From: Cyanobacteria bacterium RU_5_0
Lineage (GTDB): Bacteria > Cyanobacteriota > Cyanobacteriia > Elainellales > Elainellaceae
NCBI GenBank assembly: GCA_012033255.1
Contig: JAAUSF010000029.1
Location: 1-47,986, forward strand
DNA: 47,986 nucleotides
Direction of reading: 5' to 3'
Shown here: one piece after another, positions 7,553-15,575 of the stretch
Numbering within the stretch: position 1 is the first letter of the stretch
How the letters are laid out: every line of letters begins with the position of its first letter
Notes under the pieces: model-generated
Told to the model about the DNA's origin: nothing
Database searches by the model: none
The model's input: only the letters and a program-made list of their open reading frames with translations
Program-made: the position numbers and the translations under genes

Positions 7553-9181
7553 GTGTACAAATGGTACTTACCAACGTTGAGTGAAATTATTGCCTCGGGT
7601 GAACCCACTCAGGGCAATCTAGACAGATTTCCGGCACAGCAACTGGTTAGGGCAGAGCGAGAGTGGTCAGGGTCGATCGCTGCGCTCAGTTGTCTTTTAC
7701 AACAGATAACCCCGGATAGCTCGATCGCTTCAACTCAGTCTAGTCGCTCTGCTGACTTGATTCGAGGGGTTTTGCTGTCGGGTCCTTTTCCCCTGTTAGA
7801 GCGTCCAGATCAAGTGGCTGACATCGCAACTTGGACGTTTACAGTTGCCTCTCGTGGAGAAATCTTACAACTCTTGCCCGCCGCAAATCAGAAGGCATTT
7901 GATAAACCTGTCTCTACGCTGCCGTTGTTACCCAATGATCCGTTGGCGGCTGAACAGTTTTGTCTGGCATTAACGCCTGAGTTTAGTTTGGCAATGGTCT
8001 TGGGTGAGACCGTGGCAGGTGATCCGGCGTTTATGTTTTCATTTGAGCCAGAGGTTGTGTGGCAGGTGTGGCGATCGTTAGAAGCCCGCATTAAACTGAC
8101 AACGCCTCAAATGATTAACGCGATAGCAGTACTGGTAAATCGTTTTTCTCCAGTTATTCCTGATTATCGGACAGTAATGCAGTTTAGCCGTTTGATGCTA
8201 TCCCACTTGCCTCAACCGTCAGAATTAGAGGGCAAACGCGCTGCTTATCCGGATGGTCAAGTGTTTCAGGAAGCAGGCAAGTCGCTAATTTCTATTCAGT
8301 CAGCGGCGAGTTCTCAAGGGATGGAATCTAAGCGTCAATCTGTCTGGCAGCGAGAAGTTCGCCACTCGGCTCAGTCAAAATCGGCTTCCGCGAGTCAAGG
8401 AAATCGCGCTTCCGAAAAAACGACTTCCACAGAAACGACTTCCACAGAAACGACTTCAGATACCGAATTGTTACAAGCCATTGCTCATGAAGTCCGCACT
8501 CCTCTGACAACGATTCGGACGCTGACGCGATTGCTGCTCCGACGCAAGGATTTGAATCCAGATGTAATCAAGCGATTGGAGATTATCGATCGCGAATGCA
8601 CCGAGCAGATCGATCGCTTCACCCTGATTTTCCGAGCGGTGGAACTTGAGACGACTCAGCCGAAAAATGCGCTGGCAGCGTTAGCACCGATTTCGCTGGA
8701 TCAGGTGCTTCAACAAACGATTCCCCGGTGGCAACAGCAAGCCAACCAGTATAACCATACGCTGGATGTGATTTTGCCGCAGAAGTTGCCCCTCGTCATC
8801 ACTGATCCAACGATGCTCGATCAAGTGTTGACTGGGTTAATTGATCGCATTACACATAGCCTCCCCCCTGGCAGTCATATTCAAGTTCGCGTTTCACTCG
8901 CCGGACATCAACTGAAGCTTCAGCTTGAATCGCAGCCTCAAAACCCTTCATCTGATAGCACCGGAACTAGTAAATCGAAATTTGACTTTACGCCTGCTTT
9001 GAAATCGATCGGTCAACTGCTCATGTTCCAGCCAGAAACCGGAAATCTGAGTCTGAATATGACCGTAACGAAGAATCTTTTCCAGGCGTTGGGTGGCAAA
9101 TTGATTGTGCGTCAGCGTCCTCAGCAGGGCGAAGTTTTGACGATTTTCTTACCATTAGACACTAAAAAAGACGATCTGTAA
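7553..9181 (+). CDS. Histidine kinase-like sensor protein with degenerate ATPase domain
   Basis: A 542-residue protein starting at GTG 7553 (GTG TAC AAA TGG; no strong ribosome-binding site). Residues 1-220 form an N-terminal region with no family I can name. Residues 250-305 are a polar linker containing a short coding tandem repeat (TSTETTSTETT). A HisKA H-box HEVRTPLTTIRTL follows near residue 312. The expected ATPase region is weak: the N-box Asn is replaced (LIDRITHSL), no DxGxG box is present, and only a C-terminal GGKLIV...GEVLTIFLPL remains. It is cytoplasmic, with no transmembrane helix. It could be a phosphotransfer or scaffold protein rather than an active kinase. Confidence 0.75.
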   Translation: MYKWYLPTLSEIIASGEPTQGNLDRFPAQQLVRAEREWSGSIAALSCLLQQITPDSSIASTQSSRSADLIRGVLLSGPFPLLERPDQVADIATWTFTVASRGEILQLLPAANQKAFDKPVSTLPLLPNDPLAAEQFCLALTPEFSLAMVLGETVAGDPAFMFSFEPEVVWQVWRSLEARIKLTTPQMINAIAVLVNRFSPVIPDYRTVMQFSRLMLSHLPQPSELEGKRAAYPDGQVFQEAGKSLISIQSAASSQGMESKRQSVWQREVRHSAQSKSASASQGNRASEKTTSTETTSTETTSDTELLQAIAHEVRTPLTTIRTLTRLLLRRKDLNPDVIKRLEIIDRECTEQIDRFTLIFRAVELETTQPKNALAALAPISLDQVLQQTIPRWQQQANQYNHTLDVILPQKLPLVITDPTMLDQVLTGLIDRITHSLPPGSHIQVRVSLAGHQLKLQLESQPQNPSSDSTGTSKSKFDFTPALKSIGQLLMFQPETGNLSLNMTVTKNLFQALGGKLIVRQRPQQGEVLTIFLPLDTKKDDL

Positions 9182-9219
9182 AAGATGGATTGTAGAAGCA
9201 GTCTGTACCTTTCTGTGCC

Positions 9220-10026
9220 TTACAAATCTAAATCTTCTGAATTAATGCTGAGAGCTTGAAGTTGATCGGCAGGGAGTGATCGTAATTTCTCCACTAACCT
9301 CGATCGCTTCTGACGTTCCTGCTCTTTCTCCTGGCGCTCTTTTTCAGCCAATTCCTGACCTGTAGGTAACAGATTTCCCCGCAAGTCCCACCAGCGTAAC
9401 CAGAGCATCTGTTGGTTTTGGTAGGTGCCTTCCAATAATCCCAACTCCACTTCCATTGGGGCGATCGGATAATGACCTCGCGCATTTGGGGTCATTTTTT
9501 CGTAGTGCCCGTTGATGTAGTCATATACTTCCAGAATGCCATTGTTGATCTCATAGATGCCATAGTAAGCAGCTCGAATGATTCGTTCGTAGACCCAGAA
9601 TTTACCAGGTTTGGTAGGCGATCGTTTGGCACTAAACGAAAGGGGAGTTCGATCGCGTTCTTCACTGCCATCTCCACTAGCGAACTCCAGAATGATGGTG
9701 GGTGCAATAAACTCGCGCCACAGCACATAGGAACGGCGGATTTTTCCATCCAAATTGGGCGGTACTCCTGGCACATAAAACCAATCAGGTGCTTCTGCCC
9801 CTCGTTCAGGAGGGTCGGTTTCTCGCCAATAGATACCGCAATCTTGTCCAATGCAATAGTGTCCATCTGGATGAAGTCGTTGCAATATCGACCCGATCGA
9901 GTCTGTCAGAATCAGGCTTTGAGGATGCTCCTGAAACTTTTTCACAAAGGTGCCATCCGACTCTGGCAATTGAGTGTGGTCGGGGAAGGGAGGAGGAAGG
10001 GCGATCGAGTTTAATAGCTCAGACAT
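9220..10026 (-). CDS. Uma2-family (DUF820) putative endonuclease-fold protein
   Basis: A 268-residue protein starting at ATG 10024-10026. It has the Uma2 layout: GIYWRETDPP then APDWFYVPGV (first acidic residue), PTIILEFASGDGSEERD (the second acidic position of a PD-(D/E)XK-like site), and KFWVYERIIRAAYYGIYE with the conserved Lys/Tyr helix. A Lys/Glu/Gln-rich coiled-coil tail (about 225-255) follows. Cyanobacterial genomes carry dozens of these genes and their role is unknown. It is convergent with the upstream kinase gene. Confidence 0.85.
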   Translation of the reverse strand: MSELLNSIALPPPFPDHTQLPESDGTFVKKFQEHPQSLILTDSIGSILQRLHPDGHYCIGQDCGIYWRETDPPERGAEAPDWFYVPGVPPNLDGKIRRSYVLWREFIAPTIILEFASGDGSEERDRTPLSFSAKRSPTKPGKFWVYERIIRAAYYGIYEINNGILEVYDYINGHYEKMTPNARGHYPIAPMEVELGLLEGTYQNQQMLWLRWWDLRGNLLPTGQELAEKERQEKEQERQKRSRLVEKLRSLPADQLQALSINSEDLDL

Positions 10027-10081
10027 AGAAGCCAGGGATACAAAATTCTAGTTTCATTGTGAACGAATCTAAGAATTGAAG

Positions 10082-10819
10082 TTAGATATGAATGCCACAC
10101 TCGGTTTTACCCGTACCGCGCCAGCGTCCAGCCCGTTCGTCTTCGCCGTCAGCTACAGGCGTTGTGATCGGTTCATCGCCAATACTGGGATAGCCCTGGT
10201 CATGGAGCGGATTATAAATCACGCCATGCTCCATCACATAAGTCCAGCTATCTTTGCGCGTCCAGACGGCTAGCGGATTAACCTTGAGGCGTTGTTTGGC
10301 ATCCAACTCAAAGACGGGCATATCAGCACGAGTAACCGCTTGATCGCGACGACGACCTGTAATCCAGGCGATCGTATTCAGTTCATCCAGCCCACGCTGA
10401 AGCGGTTCGATCTTGGTGAGATGATGGAACTGCTGAATATTGGCATCCCAGAGGGCTTGACCGTAGCGATCGGCAAATTCTGCACGAGTATGCACATCAG
10501 GAATCTTGTAAGCCTGGAGATTGAGGCTGTAAAGCTCCTTCGCCTTCGCAACTAATTCCAGGGTTTGAGGAAAATGATGCAGCGTATCCAAAAAGATGAC
10601 CGGAACAGGTTGAACAGGCTTGAGTTGACGATACAGAATGTCTGTAATTACTAAATCGTCAACATTGAAGGCGCTTGTCTGCACCAACCCAACCGGAATA
10701 TTCTCAACACACCACGCCAAAATTTCTTGCGGAAGTGCGGTATTAAAGTGCTGATTCAGTGTTTCTAAATTGAAATGGCTCACCCTCCCCACTTGGGGTT
10801 CTGTAGGAGTAATTGTCAT
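10082..10819 (-). CDS. cysH: Phosphoadenylyl-sulfate (PAPS) reductase
   Basis: A 245-residue protein of the CysH family, which reduces activated sulfate to sulfite with thioredoxin as donor. Visible motifs are the adenylyl-binding N-terminus (TSAFNVDDLVI), PVIFLDTLHHFPQT, AWITGRRRDQ, and the C-terminal KTECGIH with the catalytic Cys at residue 241. The CC...CC iron-sulfur cysteine pairs of APS reductases are absent, which points to PAPS as substrate. It starts at ATG 10817-10819 and stands alone, with no sulfate-transport genes beside it. Confidence 0.93.
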   Translation of the reverse strand: MTITPTEPQVGRVSHFNLETLNQHFNTALPQEILAWCVENIPVGLVQTSAFNVDDLVITDILYRQLKPVQPVPVIFLDTLHHFPQTLELVAKAKELYSLNLQAYKIPDVHTRAEFADRYGQALWDANIQQFHHLTKIEPLQRGLDELNTIAWITGRRRDQAVTRADMPVFELDAKQRLKVNPLAVWTRKDSWTYVMEHGVIYNPLHDQGYPSIGDEPITTPVADGEDERAGRWRGTGKTECGIHI

Positions 10820-10919
10820 GCCCCTTCCTAATTTTTCATTACTTCACTCTATGCAATTTTATCTTGGAACGTAACCCGATCGGAATTTAGGTCTTCAATG
10901 ATTACTTTCCATCTTCGTG

Positions 10920-11048
10920 CCACCTGTAAATTTTTCGTTGATTTTGCCATCAATAGGAGCAGACCCACTGGTCTGTCCTCTAAGCCAAAGCAATCCCTGC
11001 GGGATTGCCCCGACACCATGCTTCCCTCAACAGAAAATTTACAGATAG
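10920..11048. mobile_element. MITE family B, copy 1, with 8-bp target duplication
   Basis: A 129-bp non-coding element. The left end reads CACCTGTAAATTTTTCGTTG and the right end carries its inverted counterpart (ACAGAAAATTTACAG). It is flanked by an 8-bp direct repeat, TCTTCGTG, at 10912-10919 and 11049-11056, as expected of a transposed element. The inside holds GCAGACCCACTGGTCTG and CAATCCCTGCGGGATTG hairpin modules. Relatives lie at 36413-36632 and 41920-42035. Confidence 0.75.
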
Positions 11049-11080
11049 TCTTCGTGTCTCAGAGTTAACTGTTATCTGAG

Positions 11081-12832
11081 CTACGATGCCACTTTTGCAG
11101 GCGATCGCCGCCTCGTTGCGACGGGAGAGTCTAACGGTGGTTGCAGCAAGAAGACGAGTGTAGGATTGCTCTGAAGTTCGCGGCGGAGTTGGCGACGGAG
11201 TTCAATTTCGATATCAGATTTCAGTCTCACCCAGTCGATATCATCCAGGCTTTCAAGGGTCTGAGTCAGTTCTGTCCAACGATTGCTGAGAAATTGTTCG
11301 ATCGTCTGAATAATCAGTTGCTCCAGTTTCAGCTTCTCAACCGTAGTAGCGACACCGCGCAGGTGAATTTCCGGTTTCGCGATCAATTGACCTGTCCAAC
11401 CGAGGGCGGCTGCAACAGTGACAACTCCCTCTTCTGCCAACTGTTGGCGCTCCTTCAGCACTCGTTCGTTGACGACACCCGCATGAGCCGAATCGACCAA
11501 TTCAACGCCAGAGGGCACTTTATCAATAATTCGGATGCTCTCGCGGGTCAGTTCCACCACATCACCGTTGTTGATAATCACCATGTTTTCGGCGGGAATT
11601 CCCATACTTCGAGCCGTTTCAGAATGTTTAACTAGCATCCGGTGTTCTCCATGAACCGGCAAGAAGAATTTGGGACGGGTGAGGGCTAGTATCAGCTTTT
11701 GGTCTTCTTGGGCACCATGACCAGAGACGTGAATGCCTTTGTCGCGTCCGTAGATAACATTTGCGCCCTGGATCATCAACTTGTCGATCGTGTTCACAAC
11801 GGCGATCGTGTTTCCGGGAATCGGGTTGGCTGAGAAGATAACCGTATCACCCTGCCGGATTTTGACCTGCTTGTGATCTTGATTGGCAATCCGAGTCATT
11901 GCCGCCATTGGCTCACCTTGGGAACCCGTCGTCAGAATCAACACCCGTTCATCGGGCAGTTTATTAACCATATTAAGCGGGACGAATAGAGCATCGTCGC
12001 ACTTGATGTAGCCAAGCGTCCGAGCATGAGCAATCACATTGAGCATCGATCGCCCCAACACCGACACTACCCGATTATGCTTCCTTGCCAACTCCAGAAT
12101 CATATTGACCCGATGGACAGAAGACGCAAACGTCGTGACAAACAAACGTCCTTTGGCTTGGGTAAAAGCACGATCGAGATTGGGATAAACGGATCGCTCA
12201 GAAGGCGTAAATCCAGCGACTTCAGAATTTGTGGAGTCACTAATTAGACACAGCACTCCTTTCTCACCATGTTCAGCCAAGCGTTGCAGGTCAAATTTCT
12301 CGCCATCAACGGGCGTATGGTCAACTTTGAAATCGCCAGTATGAATAACAACTCCGGCGGGTGTGTGGATTGCCACAGAGAAGCTATCAGCAATTGAGTG
12401 CGTATTGCGAATATATTCTACCAGGAAGGATGATCCGACCCGCACCATATCACGAGGCGCGACCGTTCGGAGTTCGGTGCGATCGGCAACCCCGGCTTCT
12501 TGAAGTTTGTCTTGGAGTAGCGCCATTGCTAAGCGCGGTCCATAAATGACTGGAATATCCAGTTGTTTCAGGTGAAAGGGAATTCCGCCAATGTGATCTT
12601 CGTGCCCATGCGTAACAATCATTCCCTTAATTTTGTGGCGATTTTCCCGCAGGTAAGTCATATCCGGTAACACGATGTTGATGCCATGCATTCCATCTGT
12701 TGGGAATGCCAACCCTGCGTCGAGCAGCATAATTTCATCGTTGTATTCAAAAACGCAGGTATTTTTGCCAATCTCGTGCAATCCACCGAGGGGAACGATT
12801 TTCAGGGAGCTAGACGAGCCATTTTGATTCAT
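11081..12832 (-). CDS. rnj: Ribonuclease J
   Basis: A 583-residue metallo-beta-lactamase/beta-CASP ribonuclease with 5'-exo and endonuclease activity in RNA turnover. It has GGLHEIGKN near the start, the zinc motif HGHEDH at residues 75-80, a downstream SDSTN segment, FSANPIPGN, and the beta-CASP His motif HVSGHG/PVHGEHR. Length is normal for the family. It starts at ATG 12830-12832. It is the third gene of asd-dapA-rnj, an order shared with Synechocystis 6803, though 316 bp separate it from dapA. Confidence 0.96.
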   Translation of the reverse strand: MNQNGSSSSLKIVPLGGLHEIGKNTCVFEYNDEIMLLDAGLAFPTDGMHGINIVLPDMTYLRENRHKIKGMIVTHGHEDHIGGIPFHLKQLDIPVIYGPRLAMALLQDKLQEAGVADRTELRTVAPRDMVRVGSSFLVEYIRNTHSIADSFSVAIHTPAGVVIHTGDFKVDHTPVDGEKFDLQRLAEHGEKGVLCLISDSTNSEVAGFTPSERSVYPNLDRAFTQAKGRLFVTTFASSVHRVNMILELARKHNRVVSVLGRSMLNVIAHARTLGYIKCDDALFVPLNMVNKLPDERVLILTTGSQGEPMAAMTRIANQDHKQVKIRQGDTVIFSANPIPGNTIAVVNTIDKLMIQGANVIYGRDKGIHVSGHGAQEDQKLILALTRPKFFLPVHGEHRMLVKHSETARSMGIPAENMVIINNGDVVELTRESIRIIDKVPSGVELVDSAHAGVVNERVLKERQQLAEEGVVTVAAALGWTGQLIAKPEIHLRGVATTVEKLKLEQLIIQTIEQFLSNRWTELTQTLESLDDIDWVRLKSDIEIELRRQLRRELQSNPTLVFLLQPPLDSPVATRRRSPAKVAS

Positions 12833-13148
12833 GTGTATCCTTTGGAATGAGGTTTTCAGAGACTTGTGCTGTAATGGTGTTGTGATAAATGAATGAATGT
12901 TCAGGCGATCGGCTTTGGAACTTCAGACTCCAGGCTCTAAGTTGTCTAACCTTATTGCCTAACCTTTCAAATCGGAGTCTTACGGGATTCGGCTCATAAT
13001 CCAAAGTCGATCCATCCAGATGGAGTTTGAAAGGCATAGCGAATCCATTGGAAGGCGCTAGGACTCGCTTATACGGTAGACCCAATCATCAATGTCACTA
13101 TCTAGGCTATTAAGTTGTATGGAAACTTCTCAAGAGAGTGCAGCCGCA
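12833..13148. other. Intergenic gap between dapA and rnj
   Basis: This 316-bp gap holds no convincing gene. A 91-codon minus-strand frame overlaps it and the rnj start in another phase; it has no motif and is probably chance. I see no clear terminator, so read-through from dapA into rnj is possible. Confidence 0.4.
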
Positions 13149-14042
13149 TCAGCCCACCTCAAGCAGTCCCAGGTCTGTCATAACAGATTGCAACGTTTGA
13201 TCCAGACTGGGTAAATTATCTGTCAATGGCAATCGAGTCAACCCGACTTGCCAACCTTGAAGCCGCAGGGCTGCTTTGACTGGAATAGGATTTGTTGTAG
13301 CAAACAAGGCTTTAAGCAAAGGGAAAAGTTTTAGGTGAATCTGGCTGGCAGTTTGCACTTGTCCTTGTTCAAAGGCTTGAATCATCTGCTGCAAGGGTTG
13401 CCCCACCAGATGACTCGCAACACTAACGACTCCCTGGGCACCCACTGCCAACATCGGCAGCGTTAAAGAGTCATCTCCAGAGTAAATGCTGAACTCGGTT
13501 GAGGTCAACTGTCTGATGTGACTAACCTGATCCAGACTTCCACTTGCCTCCTTGACTGCCACAACATTCGGAACTTCTGCCAAACGAGCGATCGTTTCAG
13601 GCTGAAGATTTTGTCCAGTTCGTCCAGGAATGTTATACAGCATTAAGGGTAAGTCCGGGGTAGCTTCTGCGATCGCCCGAAAATGCTGATACAGCCCTTC
13701 CTGGGGTGGCTTGTTGTAGTAAGGAACCACTTGCAGTGTTCCATCTAATCCTAGCTTATCGGCTTTTTGAGTTGCCGCGATCGCCTCCTGTGTCGAATTT
13801 GAACCTGTCCCTGCAATTATCTTCGCCTGCCCCGCGATCGCTTTCTGAATCACTTGAAACAGTTCATACTCTTCGCTCCAACTCAGCGTGGGCGATTCTC
13901 CAGTCGTCCCACAAACGACCAGCGCATCTGAGCCATGTTCTACTAAGTGAACTGCCAACGCTTCCACCACCGCATAGTTAACGCTCCCATCGTCTTTAAA
14001 CGGCGTGATCATCGCAGTTAAAACACGTCCAAACTGAGTCAC
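13149..14042 (-). CDS. dapA: 4-hydroxy-tetrahydrodipicolinate synthase
   Basis: A 297-residue class I aldolase-fold enzyme that condenses pyruvate with aspartate semialdehyde, the first step of lysine/diaminopimelate synthesis. Key residues are visible: [10 protein letters not shown] (44-53), the proton-relay Tyr in VPYYNKP, YNIPGRT with Tyr136 and Arg141, and the Schiff-base Lys164 in VAVKEASG. It starts at GTG 14040-14042, preceded by AAGGGG. It lies directly downstream of asd, which makes its substrate. Confidence 0.96.
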   Translation of the reverse strand: MTQFGRVLTAMITPFKDDGSVNYAVVEALAVHLVEHGSDALVVCGTTGESPTLSWSEEYELFQVIQKAIAGQAKIIAGTGSNSTQEAIAATQKADKLGLDGTLQVVPYYNKPPQEGLYQHFRAIAEATPDLPLMLYNIPGRTGQNLQPETIARLAEVPNVVAVKEASGSLDQVSHIRQLTSTEFSIYSGDDSLTLPMLAVGAQGVVSVASHLVGQPLQQMIQAFEQGQVQTASQIHLKLFPLLKALFATTNPIPVKAALRLQGWQVGLTRLPLTDNLPSLDQTLQSVMTDLGLLEVG

Positions 14043-14055
14043 AACGCTAATAACC

Positions 14056-14165
14056 CCTTGCTTCTAGAATTTTGAGTTTTAAGTTTTGAGTTTTTAAGGT
14101 GTTGGCAATTCAAACCTTGCTTCTGGAGTTTTGAGTTTTGAGTTTTAAGGTGCTTGCAGTTCAAA
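14056..14165. repeat. Tandem duplication between asd and dapA
   Basis: Two head-to-tail copies, 14056-14114 and 14115-14165, each run from CCTTGCTTCT through TTTGAGTTTTAAG-type sequence to GCA(A/G)TTCAAA. Within each copy the motif TTTTGAG is itself repeated. It fills most of the 131-bp gap between the two lysine-pathway genes. Confidence 0.7.
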
Positions 14166-14173
14166 CCTTAACA

Positions 14174-15223
14174 CTAAGAACTTAGAACTACTTCGCGAGT
14201 TGCAGGTCGAATCAAGTCTTGAGCCGCTAACAATTCTGCGATCTGGATGGCATTTAGTGCAGCCCCTTTACGAATTTGATCGCCACTTAACCATAGCTCT
14301 AGCCCATTCGGATTAGAAATATCTTGGCGGATACGACCCACAAGCACTTCATCTTGACCACTGGCTTCGATCGGCATCGGGAAGTAGTTCGCTTGCCAAT
14401 CTTCAGTCAGTTTTACACCCGGAGCCTGGCTCAAAATCTCACGAGCCTGAACGATACTGAAGGGAGAACTAAACTCCAGATTAATCGCTTCTGAGTGAGC
14501 ACGTAGTACGGGAACCCGCACACAAGTTGCAGTAATTCGCAGATTAGGCGCACTGAAGATTTTGCGAGTTTCGTTAATCATCTTCATTTCTTCCTCACAG
14601 TAGCCTAATTCATTCAAAGCAGAGTTATGAGGAAACAGGTTGAAGGCGATCGGATAAGGAAAAATATCGGCTTTGGGAGCTTGTCCATCCAGAATGGCAA
14701 GGCTTTGAGTTTTAAGTTCTTCCATTGCTCTTGCCCCTGCTCCACTGACGGATTGATACGTTGCCGCCATAATTCGTTGAATAGGCTGAACCTGGTGTAA
14801 GGGATACACCGCCACGTTCATGATAATGGTGGAACAGTTGGGATTGGCAATGATGCCGTTGTGACCAGCCACCGCTTGAGGGTTAATTTCTGGCACGACC
14901 AGGGGCACATCTGGATTCATTCGAAAGGTGCTGGAGTTATCAACCATCACGGCTCCAGCTTCCACAATCTTCGGTGCCCAGGCTTTAGAGATGGAACCAC
15001 CAGCCGAAGCAAGGACAAGATCGATCCCATCAAAAGAGCGATCGTCCACCGCTTCTACATTGAATTCCTCTCCTTTAAAGGTCAATCGTTGTCCAGTCGA
15101 TCGAGCCGATGCCAGTAGCTTTAAATTGGCGACAGGAAAGTCACGCTCTGCTAACAAGGTCAACAGTTCAGTGCCAACTGCACCCGTTGCGCCTAAAATA
15201 GCAACTTGATACATTTTGGGCAA
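14174..15223 (-). CDS. asd: Aspartate-semialdehyde dehydrogenase
   Basis: A 349-residue NADPH enzyme reducing aspartyl phosphate to aspartate semialdehyde. It shows the Rossmann glycine motif ILGATGAVG, ASAGGSISK, VDNSSTFR, and the catalytic Cys130 in NPNCST. I start it at TTG 15221-15223 because a strong GGAGGA lies exactly 7 bases upstream; the in-frame ATG at 15214 would be 16 bases away. The two alternatives differ by three residues. It is the first gene of asd-dapA-rnj and is divergent from tig. Confidence 0.95.
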   Translation of the reverse strand: MPKMYQVAILGATGAVGTELLTLLAERDFPVANLKLLASARSTGQRLTFKGEEFNVEAVDDRSFDGIDLVLASAGGSISKAWAPKIVEAGAVMVDNSSTFRMNPDVPLVVPEINPQAVAGHNGIIANPNCSTIIMNVAVYPLHQVQPIQRIMAATYQSVSGAGARAMEELKTQSLAILDGQAPKADIFPYPIAFNLFPHNSALNELGYCEEEMKMINETRKIFSAPNLRITATCVRVPVLRAHSEAINLEFSSPFSIVQAREILSQAPGVKLTEDWQANYFPMPIEASGQDEVLVGRIRQDISNPNGLELWLSGDQIRKGAALNAIQIAELLAAQDLIRPATREVVLSS

Positions 15224-15575
15224 ATTCGGTTCCTCCAGTTCATTCAGTCAAATTCCATTTATAGTGATTTAATAATGATGAAAAAATAATAATCAAGATT
15301 AACTTTAGCTAAGCCACAGACGAGCTTATAATCATAAAACTTTTAAAAACGAAAGTTTAACAAAAGTTATCTGTGAGTCAATAACGACTTTATCTTAGAT
15401 TTGGAGTCACGGGCAAAACGTTAGGATGAACCAATCATAACGGACTTTGGAGCGAAGACTCCTTCAATTCGCAATTTATCCCCTCTCCCCTAGATTGAGT
15501 CAGGATCAGTTACCATAGCTAATTGCGATCAAGCTGAGATTGCTTAGTGCCCAGCGACATGAAACGAGAGATGTG
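15224..15575. other. Divergent control region of asd and tig
   Basis: This 352-bp, AT-rich shared upstream region holds a TATAAT at 15327-15332 in the plus direction without a good -35 box, so I call no promoter. The last 100 bases are richer in G+C. A frame upstream of tig opens at TTG 15540, but its first 12 codons are probably not translated. Confidence 0.4.
15231..15236 (-). promoter_or_regulatory. Ribosome-binding site deciding a TTG start for asd
   Basis: GGAGGA on the minus strand lies 7 bases before TTG 15221-15223 and 16 bases before ATG 15212-15214, so spacing favours the TTG. Confidence 0.55.

Noticed and set aside
9472-10014. 180-codon plus-strand open frame
   Set aside because: It lies fully antisense to the Uma2-family gene, has no ribosome-binding site and no protein-like motif.
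11141-11635. 164-codon plus-strand open frame
   Set aside because: Antisense to the well-supported rnj gene; its composition is that of a shadow frame.
15304-15332. Sigma-70-type promoter for tig
   Set aside because: TATAAT is present at 15327, but no acceptable -35 hexamer lies 16-18 bp upstream, and it is more than 240 bp from the start codon.
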